The translations under genes and the position numbers were made by a program. From CAZAJS01 sp964485635 (GTDB lineage: Bacteria; Pseudomonadota; Gammaproteobacteria; Francisellales; Francisellaceae), in NCBI GenBank assembly GCA_964485635.1, contig CAZAJS010000005.1, forward strand, positions 1 through 37,286: a stretch of 37,286 bases of DNA. Reading direction: 5' to 3'. The notes beneath the pieces are model-generated. The model was not told the DNA's origin. It did no database searches and saw only the letters and a list, made by a program, of their open reading frames with translations. Below, piece by piece: positions 15,442 to 24,095 of the stretch (position 1 is its first letter; the number at the start of each line of letters is the position of its first letter).

Positions 15442-15969
15442 ATGGCGACCGTAAAAAATATTCAAGCAAAACAAGTGAAACAATGGCAACAACAAACGCC
15501 AGAGACATTAAAAATCATTGATATTCGAACAGCAGATGAACATGCTCGAGAAAAAATTCCATATGCTATGTGCCATTCGGCTGATGCAATTAAAGACATG
15601 GACTTTGATAAGAACCAAACAGTTGTTGTTCATTGTCAATCTGGCAACAGAACAAAACAATGCCTTAAACAGCTTGAGCAAGCCAATACTGATACGATCT
15701 ATGTATTAGAAGGTGGTATTAGTGCATGGCGTCAAGTTGGTGGTCAAACCATTGAAAATAAAAAGGCTCCTTTACCGCTAATGAGACAAGTCCAAATTAT
15801 TGTTGGTTCCATGGTATTAGTTGGCTTAATATTAGGCTATTTCATTTCTCCATGGTTTTATTGGTTAAGTGCTTTTTTTGGTGGAGGGCTTTTATTTGCA
15901 GGATTAACAGGTTTTTGTGGAATGGCCAATTTATTAATGCTATTACCTTATAATCGACGTCAAAAGTAA
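15442..15969 (+). CDS. rhodanese-DUF2892 membrane sulfurtransferase (YgaP-like)
   Basis: Residues 1-105 form a rhodanese domain with active-site C65 in VVHCQSGNRT, which carries a persulfide during sulfane-sulfur transfer. Residues about 115-170 form a DUF2892 membrane hairpin (VQIIVGSMVLVGLILGYFISPWF and FFGGGLLFAGLTGFCGMANLLMLLP), anchoring the enzyme to the inner membrane as in E. coli YgaP. ATG 15442 has AGGTGA four to nine bases upstream; GTG 15421 in the same frame lies directly against the operator and is less likely. It is the first structural gene of the operon; the AhpD-like gene follows after 17 bases. Confidence 0.92.
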   Translation: MATVKNIQAKQVKQWQQQTPETLKIIDIRTADEHAREKIPYAMCHSADAIKDMDFDKNQTVVVHCQSGNRTKQCLKQLEQANTDTIYVLEGGISAWRQVGGQTIENKKAPLPLMRQVQIIVGSMVLVGLILGYFISPWFYWLSAFFGGGLLFAGLTGFCGMANLLMLLPYNRRQK

Positions 15970-15986
15970 TAAAAAGGAGTGAAAAC

Positions 15987-16328
15987 ATGGCAAAATCTTA
16001 TCAAGAGATCATGAATGGATTGAATGCTTATTTACCTAAAGTACATCAAGGTTCACCTGAGGCAATGAAAGGTTTTTCTCAACTAGCAAAATCAGCAACA
16101 GCTGAAGGCGTATTGGATGGAAAAACAAAAGAACTAATTGCTTTATCAATTGCTATATCAACACGTTGTGACGGATGTATTGGATTTCATGTGAAAACAT
16201 TAATTAAGCTTGGGGTGACAAAACAAGAGCTTGATGAAGTTTGTGCCATGGCAGTTTATATGGGCGGTGGGCCTTCATTAATGTATGCGGCAGATGCTTT
16301 GCGCGCATTTGATGAGCTTTCTAAATAA
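15987..16328 (+). CDS. AhpD-like carboxymuconolactone decarboxylase-family protein
   Basis: Small all-helical protein of 113 residues with the AhpD-like redox motif C61-DG-C64-xxx-H68 in STRCDGCIGFHVK, preceded by KELIALSIAIS and followed by ELDEVCAMAVYMGGGPSLMYA, both typical of the CMD family. Such proteins act as thiol-dependent peroxidase partners or, in many cases, have no proven role. Its presence between rhodanese and persulfide dioxygenase genes suggests thiol/persulfide redox work. AAAAAGGAG precedes the ATG. Confidence 0.9.
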   Translation: MAKSYQEIMNGLNAYLPKVHQGSPEAMKGFSQLAKSATAEGVLDGKTKELIALSIAISTRCDGCIGFHVKTLIKLGVTKQELDEVCAMAVYMGGGPSLMYAADALRAFDELSK

Positions 16329-16366
16329 TCAATTAACCTTTCAATGGAATTAATAGGAGAATACGT

Positions 16367-17053
16367 ATGATTTTTCGTCAACTGTTTGATATGGATTCTT
16401 GCACTTATACTTATTTACTTGGTTGTCAAGAAACAAAAAAAGCTGTGCTTATTGACCCTGTCAAAGTACAAATGGCTAGCTATATGCGTCTTTTACAAGA
16501 GTTAGGTTTAACATTAGAAGTTGCCATGGATACGCATGTTCATGCTGATCATATTACGGCTTTAGGTCAATTACGCCAAGAAACTGGTTGTCGGACTATG
16601 CTTGGAAAACAAACTAAAGCTGAATGTGTTTCTGAAACTTTTCAAGAAGGGGATACCATTCAAGTTGGGCAACAAATAACAATTAAACCATTGTATACCC
16701 CTGGCCATACAGATGATTCTTATTGCTTTGTTGTTGATGATAAAGTGTTTACGGGTGATACATTATTAATTCGTGGTACTGGGCGAACTGATTTTCAAAA
16801 TGGGAATGCAATGGATCAGTATCATAGCTTATTTGATAAATTATTAATGTTACCTGATGATACAATCGTTTATCCCGGGCATGATTATCGAGGTAATACA
16901 AAAAGTTACATCGGTGAAGAAAAAGCCCATAATCCAAGATTACAAGTACAAACAGTGGATGCATATGTAGAATTAATGAATCATTTAGATTTACCAAATC
17001 CAAAATATATGGATGTTGCGGTGCCTTCAAATCTTGGCTGTGGTGTTAATTAA
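16367..17053 (+). CDS. persulfide dioxygenase, ETHE1/Blh-like
   Basis: Metallo-beta-lactamase-fold non-heme iron enzyme expected to oxidise glutathione persulfide to sulfite. Metal ligands appear as H57, H59, D61, H62 in THVHADH, H114 in TPGH, D131 in FTGDTLL and H172 in YPGHDY. The ETHE1 blocks RGTGRTDFQ and YPGHDYRG are present, separating it from glyoxalase II. At 228 residues it is close to bacterial ETHE1-like/Blh proteins found beside BigR. Its stop overlaps the exporter start (TAATG), so dioxygenase and sulfite exporter are likely produced together. Confidence 0.93.
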   Translation: MIFRQLFDMDSCTYTYLLGCQETKKAVLIDPVKVQMASYMRLLQELGLTLEVAMDTHVHADHITALGQLRQETGCRTMLGKQTKAECVSETFQEGDTIQVGQQITIKPLYTPGHTDDSYCFVVDDKVFTGDTLLIRGTGRTDFQNGNAMDQYHSLFDKLLMLPDDTIVYPGHDYRGNTKSYIGEEKAHNPRLQVQTVDAYVELMNHLDLPNPKYMDVAVPSNLGCGVN

Positions 17054-17853
17054 TGATTTTAGCATTCATTTTTGGTGGGCTTTGTGGCATTGCTTTAGGC
17101 TTAACTGGTGGCGGTGGCTCCATTCTGGCTGTGCCAATGCTTGTATATGGCATTGGCTTGCCTTTTCATCAAGCTGTTATTATTTCATTAATGGTTGTTG
17201 GGTTGATTGCATTATCGGGGGTTGTGTCTCGTTTTAATAGCAGTGAAGTTAATATTTTAGTTGCTTTTATCATGGCAGTTGGCGGTATCTTAGGTGCGCC
17301 TTTAGGCAGTTATATCAATGTTATGCTGCCTGATGCATGGCTAATGGGGCTTTTTTCTTGTTTAATGATAGGCGTTGGCATTTGGACTTTATTGAAAAAG
17401 AGTAATCAAGCTATTCGCCATACAACTGGGAAAGGGTGCCGTTATACTGACAATGGTCGATTGATTTTGCAAACACGATGTCAAATCACCATTATTATTG
17501 CAGGAATTGTGACTGGATTTTTGACTGGATTATTTGGTGTTGGTGGTGGTTTTTTAATTGTGCCAGCACTGTTAATTGTAGCAAAAATGCCCATTAAAAC
17601 AGCGATTACAACCTCACTTTTTGTGATATTTTTAATGTCAACGTTAGCTTTTGCATCACATCTATTAACAGGCGTCATGATCAATTGGCTGATTGCCATT
17701 GGTTTTATTCTTGGAGGTATTATTGGCATGGCTGGGACCTTGCAAGTAAAAGATCGGTTAAACGGTGCGACGATTCAACAATTATTTGCCATATTAATCC
17801 TTTTATTAGGGGGCATATTTTTAGCTATTACCTTGTTTAGTTCAATGCCATAA
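17053..17853 (+). CDS. TauE/SafE-family sulfite exporter
   Basis: Inner-membrane permease of 266 residues with about eight helices in two homologous halves. Each half opens with the glycine-rich TauE/SafE motif: GLTGGGGSILAVPMLVY near residue 10 and GLFGVGGGFLIVPALLI near residue 160. The family exports sulfite, sulfoacetate or related anions; after a persulfide dioxygenase, whose product is sulfite, that substrate is a reasonable inference. It is the last gene of the BigR-like unit. A longer ORF at 17013-17237 in another frame is a shadow. Confidence 0.92.
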   Translation: MILAFIFGGLCGIALGLTGGGGSILAVPMLVYGIGLPFHQAVIISLMVVGLIALSGVVSRFNSSEVNILVAFIMAVGGILGAPLGSYINVMLPDAWLMGLFSCLMIGVGIWTLLKKSNQAIRHTTGKGCRYTDNGRLILQTRCQITIIIAGIVTGFLTGLFGVGGGFLIVPALLIVAKMPIKTAITTSLFVIFLMSTLAFASHLLTGVMINWLIAIGFILGGIIGMAGTLQVKDRLNGATIQQLFAILILLLGGIFLAITLFSSMP

Positions 17854-17866
17854 AGTTTGCTATGGG

Positions 17867-17892
17867 GCACGGACAAATGATTTGTTTTGTGC
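17867..17892 (+). terminator. weak hairpin after the sulfide operon
   Basis: GCAC (17867-17870) pairs with GTGC (17889-17892) and ACAAA (17873-17877) with TTTGT (17881-17885), with GG facing TTT between them. The following TATTCTTTGTTT is T-rich but not an uninterrupted run, so intrinsic termination is only possible. Confidence 0.35.
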
Positions 17893-17931
17893 TATTCTTT
17901 GTTTATCAATAAAATATCAATGGACAGACGC

Positions 17932-18348
17932 ATGTCGCGTTTACAACAAAACTTGATTCATGGGGTAATTTTAATTGGTTTAATTACCTTTTTTTGGTGG
18001 GTTGTTCCAAGTACATCTTACCAAGTTCATGCGATTTATTTGCCGCATAATCAACAATCTTATTCCTCAATTAATTCAGCTGATGTGACAATGGAAATTG
18101 CCAACGATGGACAACAATTTAGCACATGGGTTAATCAAGAAAATCAAACACCACAGGCAACGATTCAAGCGGTTCGATATTTAGCAAATCCTGATCAAGC
18201 AAAACTTCGATGTCAGCAAGCACAGGGAAAAATTCAGCAATTAGCCGGAGAGCATGGACTGCAAAAGGTAATTGCGATTTGCCAAGTACAAACAGGGCAA
18301 GGTCCACTTAATGAAATCAATGTATCAGCATTTGGTTATCATCATTGA
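17932..18348 (+). CDS. membrane-anchored protein, unknown function
   Basis: An unrecognised protein of 138 residues. Residues about 8-27 (LIHGVILIGLITFFWWVVP) are a single membrane anchor or uncleaved signal, and the rest is hydrophilic and probably periplasmic, with two cysteines (in LRCQQA and AICQVQ) that could form a disulfide. ATG 17932 is preferred because a GGA lies seven bases upstream; ATG 17920 and TTG 17887 are also in frame. It stands 28 bases before fmt in the same direction and may share its transcript. Confidence 0.6.
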   Translation: MSRLQQNLIHGVILIGLITFFWWVVPSTSYQVHAIYLPHNQQSYSSINSADVTMEIANDGQQFSTWVNQENQTPQATIQAVRYLANPDQAKLRCQQAQGKIQQLAGEHGLQKVIAICQVQTGQGPLNEINVSAFGYHH

Positions 18349-18376
18349 TGTGTGAATCAAAAGAGGGACAACATAT

Positions 18377-19366
18377 ATGTTATTACCTGAAGTAAGTCAA
18401 AAAAATTTGAATATTGTTTTTGCTGGGACACCAGATATTTCGGCTAAAATACTGACTTTTTTATTAGAGCAAACCGACCATCATGTCAGTGGTATTTTAA
18501 CACAACCTGATCGTCAAGCCGGACGTGGTCGCCAGTTAAAACAATCTTCTGTGAAGCAGATAGCCAATGAGTATGGGATTGATGTTTATCAACCTGAGAA
18601 AATTAACCAAGAAATTTTAGACACATTACATCAACTTCAACCAGATTTGATTATCGTCGTTGCTTATGGATTAATGTTACCACTGCAAATGTTAACCTTG
18701 CCAAAATATGGTTGCTGGAATGTTCATATGTCATTGCTTCCACGTTGGCGAGGTGCTGCACCGATTCAGCGTGCTATTCAGGGAGGTGACAAACAAACGG
18801 GTGTTACCATCATGCAAATGGATCAAGGCCTTGATACGGGGGATATTTTATATCAGCGGGTATGTGATATCACATCCGAGGATACATCAGCTAGCTTGTA
18901 TGAATCATTAACTGATTTAGCCATTGAAACATTGCGAGATGTATTGCGTGCATTATTGCGCGATGAGTTACCTGGACCAACACCACAAACGGATGCTGGG
19001 GTTACTTATGCTAAAAAATTAACCAAAGCAGAAGGTAAAATTAATTGGCAACAGCCGGCGACTCAAATTGATTGCCATATTCGAGCAATGACGCCTTGGC
19101 CAGGGGCTTTTTTCCGATGGGAAGGACAAAATATTAAAATTGATCATGTGGTCATTAGCAGCCAATCAAAGGATGAATGGAAAGATAAGTCAGCTGGCAC
19201 AATTTTATCTGTACAAAATGATGGGCTTTATGTAGCTACCGAAACCGAGCCAATGATTATCCAAAAGTTGCAATTGCCAGGGGGAAAAATGATGCCCGTG
19301 CAAGCAATTTTAAATGGCCATCCAACGTTCAAAGATTGGGTAGGTTATTGCCTAGCATCTGATTAA
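18377..19366 (+). CDS. fmt: methionyl-tRNA formyltransferase
   Basis: Transfers a formyl group from 10-formyl-tetrahydrofolate to initiator Met-tRNA. The protein begins NLNIVFAGTPDISAKIL and contains the folate/catalytic motif MSLLPRWRGAAPIQRAI, with the aspartate of DTGDIL and the RAMTPWPGAFF block of the C-terminal tRNA-binding domain. It has 329 residues, slightly above the usual 315, partly from a seven-residue N-terminal extension. GAGGG precedes the ATG. The usual neighbours def and rsmB are absent; here hemL follows. Confidence 0.97.
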   Translation: MLLPEVSQKNLNIVFAGTPDISAKILTFLLEQTDHHVSGILTQPDRQAGRGRQLKQSSVKQIANEYGIDVYQPEKINQEILDTLHQLQPDLIIVVAYGLMLPLQMLTLPKYGCWNVHMSLLPRWRGAAPIQRAIQGGDKQTGVTIMQMDQGLDTGDILYQRVCDITSEDTSASLYESLTDLAIETLRDVLRALLRDELPGPTPQTDAGVTYAKKLTKAEGKINWQQPATQIDCHIRAMTPWPGAFFRWEGQNIKIDHVVISSQSKDEWKDKSAGTILSVQNDGLYVATETEPMIIQKLQLPGGKMMPVQAILNGHPTFKDWVGYCLASD

Positions 19367-19430
19367 TACAAAATAATTGGCCATTGTTGGAAATACTGAT
19401 TTTAATTGTTTAAAGATAAGGATAATGAAT

Positions 19431-20711
19431 ATGTCAACATTTGATCAAGCAAAAGAGGTTATTCCAGGGGGTGTTAATTCACCTGTTCGCTCATTCAAAG
19501 GGCTTGGCACAGCGCCATTGTTTATGACAAAAGGCCAAGGAGCGCATATCTATGATGAAACTGGCAAAAGCTATATTGACTACATTGGTTCTTGGGGACC
19601 ATTGATCCTTGGCCATCGAGACCCCGATGTCGAACAGGCAGTCTTACAAGCAGTACAAAAAGGATTGAGTTTTGGCGCACCCTGTCCAGATGAAGTTGCA
19701 TTAGCCAAGCTTGTTTGCGATACAGTCGATAGTATTGAGCAAATTCGCTTTGTTAATTCAGGAACAGAAGCAACAATGAGCGCTTTACGCGTTGCCCGTG
19801 CTGCTACAGGGCGTAATAAAGTCATTAAATTTAAAGGATGTTATCATGGACATGCTGATCCTTTTTTAGTTCAAGCGGGTTCTGGGGCACAGACATTAGG
19901 CATTCCAAATTCACCTGGTGTGCCGAATGCAACAGTTCATGATACGTTATTAGCATCTTATAATGATTTAAAGGATGTTGAGCAGTTATTAGATCAGCAT
20001 CAAGGCCAAGTAGCTGCTTTAATTGTTGAGCCAGTAGCTGGAAATATGAATTTAGTGTTACCGAAGCCTGGTTTTTTACAAGGGTTACGTGATTTATGTG
20101 ATGCCCATGATGTGGTCTTAATTTTTGATGAAGTCATGACTGGTTTTCGCATTGGATTATCCGGTGCGCAAGGCTATTATGGTGTTAAACCGGATTTGAC
20201 AACTTTCGGTAAAATTATTGGTGGGGGCATGCCAGTTGGTGCGTTTGGTGGTCGACGTAATTTGATGCAATGGGTGGCGCCAGCTGGACCAGTTTATCAA
20301 GCTGGAACACTAGCAGGTAATCCTGTTGCCATGGCAGCTGGATTAGCCACATTAAAAAAGATTAGTCAACCGGGGTTTGATCATGCAATTGCTCAAAAAA
20401 GCCAACGATTAGTTGAAGGGTTAAAAGAAGCCGCTGATAAAAATGGAGTTACACATTTTCAAACACAAGCATTAGGTGGTATGTTTGGCTTTTATTTCGT
20501 TGCTCCAAATAATCCATTAAGTAGCTTTGATCATATTAACAAAGGTGATGCTGATTTATTTAAACAATTTTTTAACTTTATGTTAGAACAAGGGGTTTAT
20601 TGGGCACCGGCTCGATTTGAAGCAGGATTTATTTCAATTGCGCATACAGAGGCATTGATTGATCAAACAATTGAAAAAGCGGATTTATTCTTTGCAACCA
20701 AGATGAAATAA
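19431..20711 (+). CDS. hemL: glutamate-1-semialdehyde 2,1-aminomutase
   Basis: PLP enzyme making 5-aminolevulinate from glutamate-1-semialdehyde in C5-pathway haem biosynthesis. Family landmarks are VIPGGVNSPVRSF, CYHGHADPF, LIFDEVMTGFR and the PLP lysine in TFGKIIGGGMPVGAFGG. The frame is open from 19377, but ATG 19431 has AAGGA eight bases upstream and gives the standard 426-residue protein; ATG 19425 is too close to that site. It converges on pilC. Confidence 0.97.
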   Translation: MSTFDQAKEVIPGGVNSPVRSFKGLGTAPLFMTKGQGAHIYDETGKSYIDYIGSWGPLILGHRDPDVEQAVLQAVQKGLSFGAPCPDEVALAKLVCDTVDSIEQIRFVNSGTEATMSALRVARAATGRNKVIKFKGCYHGHADPFLVQAGSGAQTLGIPNSPGVPNATVHDTLLASYNDLKDVEQLLDQHQGQVAALIVEPVAGNMNLVLPKPGFLQGLRDLCDAHDVVLIFDEVMTGFRIGLSGAQGYYGVKPDLTTFGKIIGGGMPVGAFGGRRNLMQWVAPAGPVYQAGTLAGNPVAMAAGLATLKKISQPGFDHAIAQKSQRLVEGLKEAADKNGVTHFQTQALGGMFGFYFVAPNNPLSSFDHINKGDADLFKQFFNFMLEQGVYWAPARFEAGFISIAHTEALIDQTIEKADLFFATKMK

Positions 20712-20827
20712 TATTAATATGTCGCCGCTCCTTGAGTTGCTAACAGAGTGGATAAAATACATAGATAACAATCACTTGCAGCATGTAAAGATATCGCAAG
20801 CATTTTAAATCCAAACGGTTGTTATTA

Positions 20828-20941
20828 GCCAGACTATACTATTCATGGGAAAGTGGGCTGAATGAACATATTTATGGTTTGTTGACACTACCTGTTGACC
20901 AACACTTACTATATCAAAATGAATTGCTTCTATATTGTTGA
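20828..20941 (+). pseudogene. possible IS30-type transposase fragment
   Basis: In the 255-base gap between hemL and pilC, one frame reads ARLYYSWESGLNEHIYGLL and continues to a TGA at 20939-20941. It resembles the region around the last catalytic Glu of IS30-family transposases, where (H/S)PWERGTNENTNGLIRQ is typical. The match is short and the conserved RQYFPKG that should follow is missing. No terminal repeats were found. The rest of the gap shows nothing convincing. Confidence 0.45.
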
Positions 20942-20966
20942 AACGATGGTTTTTTAACAATTGACT

Positions 20967-22184
20967 TTAAGAAATGGCGTCACCTAGCTGGAACATTGGC
21001 ATATACATACTAATAACTAAGAAACCAACAATTCCTCCTAAAACAATCATGATAATTGGTTCAAGCATACTACTTAAGGCGCCAACTAAGTTATCGACTT
21101 CCTCTTCATAAATCGTAGCAACATTATTTAACATTTGTGACATATTCCCTGATTCTTCCCCAATTGAAATCATTTGGATCATTAAATTTGGAAACACATC
21201 ACCACACTCATTTGCTCCTGTTGTAAAGCTTTCTCCTTTTTCAACGGCATCTTTAATGACTAATGTTGCATTTTCATATTTCATATTCCCTGTGGCACTA
21301 GAGACAGCTTGTAATGCATTTGTGAGGGTCATTCCTGATTCTAGTGTTGTTTCGAGTGTACGGGCAAAGCGAGCTAGAGATGATTGTGCAATAATTTTGC
21401 CAATAATTGGAATTTTTAATAAGGCATAATCAACAAATGTTTGAAATTTGGTTGATTTTTTTAAAGCCGTACGAAAAACATTAAAAGCAATGGCCACAAA
21501 AGCTAAAGCTACCCACCAATATTTTTGAGCGACTTCTGATGCAGCAACCGTAAATTGTGTAATTAATGGAAGCTCTGCACCTGCTTGTTCAAAAATACCG
21601 GTAAATGCTGGAACAGCAAAAGCAAGTAAAATAAATGTCACAGCGACTGCAATGACCATGACAACCGCAGGGTAGGTTAATGCTTTGCGGACTTTCTTTT
21701 TAATTGATTCGACTTTTTCACGTTGTGAAGCAATACGATCAAGCATTGTATCAAGCGTTCCTGACTCCTCACCAGCAGCAACTAAGCTACAGTATAAACG
21801 ATCAAAATGTTGTGGATATTTACGAATCGTGTTTGATAAGCTTTCACCACTTTCTAAATCTGATTTCATTTTTAATAACAGACTTTTTAAGCCTGGATGT
21901 TTTTGAATGCCATCAATAATCGTATCAAACGATTTGATTAAAGGAACCCCTGCTGAAGCCATTGTGGCCATTTGACGTGTAATGATTGTCACATCAGTTG
22001 TTTTAACTGCTTTCTGAAATAAGGTTAATGGTTGTTTTTTAATTTTAGTAATTCGAATCCCTTCACGCTCAATTTTAGTACGTGCTAAGTTCATCGTTCT
22101 GGCTTCAATCACACCACTAGTTTTTGTGCCACTTTTGGTAATTCCTTCATAAATAAAAGCAATATCTTTAAATTTCGTTGCCAT
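20967..22184 (-). CDS. pilC: type IV pilus inner-membrane platform protein PilC
   Basis: Polytopic platform of the type IV pilus machine, working with PilB in pilin polymerisation. Two GspF domains are visible, roughly residues 70-195 and 275-395, each with the T2SF pattern (RQMATMASAGVPLIKSFDTI and ARTLETTLESGMTLTNALQAV), and three membrane helices near 170-195, 220-240 and 375-400. At 405 residues it is standard. It lies 23 bases after pilB. The pre-pilin peptidase gene pilD, usually next, is not here. Confidence 0.95.
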   Translation of the reverse strand: MATKFKDIAFIYEGITKSGTKTSGVIEARTMNLARTKIEREGIRITKIKKQPLTLFQKAVKTTDVTIITRQMATMASAGVPLIKSFDTIIDGIQKHPGLKSLLLKMKSDLESGESLSNTIRKYPQHFDRLYCSLVAAGEESGTLDTMLDRIASQREKVESIKKKVRKALTYPAVVMVIAVAVTFILLAFAVPAFTGIFEQAGAELPLITQFTVAASEVAQKYWWVALAFVAIAFNVFRTALKKSTKFQTFVDYALLKIPIIGKIIAQSSLARFARTLETTLESGMTLTNALQAVSSATGNMKYENATLVIKDAVEKGESFTTGANECGDVFPNLMIQMISIGEESGNMSQMLNNVATIYEEEVDNLVGALSSMLEPIIMIVLGGIVGFLVISMYMPMFQLGDAIS

Positions 22185-22207
22185 AATATAATGTCCATAT
22201 TGAATGA

Positions 22208-23920
22208 TTAATGTTGAACCGATACTCGGTTGACTTCCTCAAGCGAAGTAACGCCTTTTGCAACTTTAATCAAGCCACATTGATAAATACTGACAATCCC
22301 TTCCTTTCTTGCTTGTTCTTCAAGTGATGTCGTTCCATGGCCTTCAAGAATTAATCGTTGCATTGCACGACTAACAGGCATTACTTCAAAAAGCCCAACA
22401 CGTCCTTTAAATCCAAAATTACAACGTGCACAGCCTTTAGAATTCGCTTTATAAACCGTAAATTGTTGATCGATTTGGTCTTGTGTAAACCCAATTTCAC
22501 GTAGAGTCTCTTCTGGGAGGTCGTTGACTTCTTTGCAATGATCACAAAGACGTCGTCCTAAACGTTGCGCAATAATCAGGGAGACTGAATTTGCAATATT
22601 ATAATGTGGTACACCAATATCCATTAAACGACTTAAGGTTTCCGGTGCGCTATTTGTATGGAGTGTTGATAAGACCAAGTGACCTGTTTGAGAAGCTTGA
22701 ATCGCAATTTCAGCAGTTTCATGGTTACGAATCTCACCGACCATAATAATATCCGGATCCTGTCGTAAAAATGCTTTAAGTGCGGCAGCAAATGTGAGTC
22801 CTTGTTTGACATTGACCTGGACTTGATTAATGCCTTCAACATTAATTTCAACCGGATCCTCTGCAGTTGAGATATTTTTTTCAACGGAATTAATAATATT
22901 CAACCCTGTATACAAAGTCACCGTCTTTCCACTTCCTGTTGGGCCTGTTACCAAGATCATGCCTTGAGATTGACCTAAGGTTTTCATGTAATTACGTTCT
23001 TGGTCTGGTTCAAATCCAAGTTTCTCAATCCCTACTTGAGCAGCAGACTTATCTAAAATACGTAAAACAACTTTTTCACCAAATGACGTCGGACAAGTAC
23101 TAACACGAAACTCAACACTATTATTCGCAGAAATACGTAGCTTAAAACGCCCATCCTGTGGCACACGTTTTTCTGCAATATCCAGCTGTGATAAAATTTT
23201 TAAACGAGAAGTAATACGAGGTGCAGCTGAAACAGGGGGAGCAGCGGCTTCTTGTAAAATTCCATCAACACGATAACGCACACGATATTGTCGTTCAAAG
23301 GGCTCAAAATGAATATCCGAAGCGCCTAAATTGATCGCGTTAACAATGGTTTTATTGACAAAACGAATAATTGGCCCATCATCTTCATTAATATCACTTT
23401 CATTTAAATCTTCTTCTTGATCTTCTGCAATCACATCGAGACTTAAATCATCATCAGAAAATTCTGGCATTGATGTTTTAGACAGCTCTTTGACAACGTG
23501 ATCTACTAACTGTTTTAATTTATCATCTTCAACCATAACCACATCAACTTCTGTACCAAAATAGTATCGGTACTCACGGATAGCAGATAAGTTTAAAGGG
23601 TCTGAGACAGCTAATAAAAGATTACGACCTTGTTTATAAAGCGGAAAGCAATGATAGTTGGTAATTAAACGTTCATTGACATACTCATAAGGAATGATTT
23701 CTTGATCATATACATCTAAATCAAATAAATTCATACTAAAAAAATCAGCCGCTTGTCGAGCAAATTGCCTTGGGTTTATTAATTCTTTATCCGCTAAGTA
23801 GCGGATAATTGGAACATGATTAATTTTAGCTTGTTGAACGGCTTTATCAAGTTGGCTGTCATCAATGCCTGTTTGTCTAACTAAAAAATCTAAAATACCC
23901 TTATTAATGACATTGCTCAT
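22208..23920 (-). CDS. pilB: type IV pilus assembly ATPase PilB
   Basis: Hexameric ATPase powering pilus extension. Residues 1-145 form the N-terminal MshEN-like domain, residues about 180-570 the motor. Walker A is GPTGSGKT (326-333), Asp box SDIHFEP (201-207), Walker B IIMVGE (391-396), His box HLVLSTLHTN, and a zinc-binding four-cysteine motif has C459, C462, C497 and C500. AGAGGA precedes the ATG by seven bases. The Cys motif and the partner pilC make PilB more likely than the secretion homologue GspE. Confidence 0.96.
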   Translation of the reverse strand: MSNVINKGILDFLVRQTGIDDSQLDKAVQQAKINHVPIIRYLADKELINPRQFARQAADFFSMNLFDLDVYDQEIIPYEYVNERLITNYHCFPLYKQGRNLLLAVSDPLNLSAIREYRYYFGTEVDVVMVEDDKLKQLVDHVVKELSKTSMPEFSDDDLSLDVIAEDQEEDLNESDINEDDGPIIRFVNKTIVNAINLGASDIHFEPFERQYRVRYRVDGILQEAAAPPVSAAPRITSRLKILSQLDIAEKRVPQDGRFKLRISANNSVEFRVSTCPTSFGEKVVLRILDKSAAQVGIEKLGFEPDQERNYMKTLGQSQGMILVTGPTGSGKTVTLYTGLNIINSVEKNISTAEDPVEINVEGINQVQVNVKQGLTFAAALKAFLRQDPDIIMVGEIRNHETAEIAIQASQTGHLVLSTLHTNSAPETLSRLMDIGVPHYNIANSVSLIIAQRLGRRLCDHCKEVNDLPEETLREIGFTQDQIDQQFTVYKANSKGCARCNFGFKGRVGLFEVMPVSRAMQRLILEGHGTTSLEEQARKEGIVSIYQCGLIKVAKGVTSLEEVNRVSVQH

Positions 23921-24095
23921 ATAATATTCCTCTTAAAATTGTAGGAATCATGTAGATTCATATAACGATATTCTAAAGCAATTTTATTAATAAATAAATC
24001 TTTTCTTAAAATGAGCAAGCTTAAATTTTTTAAAGAATTGATTAAATGGATCTAAAGTGGGCAAATAATGCCTTTTAATGTTATAAAATGACTGC

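Noticed and set aside
16749..17237. Alternative-frame ORFs across the dioxygenase/exporter junction
   Set aside because: Both overlap strongly supported genes with conserved motifs and look like frame shadows.
21685..21919. Plus-strand ORFs inside pilC
   Set aside because: They are antisense to the conserved GspF domain of PilC and lack any recognisable motif.
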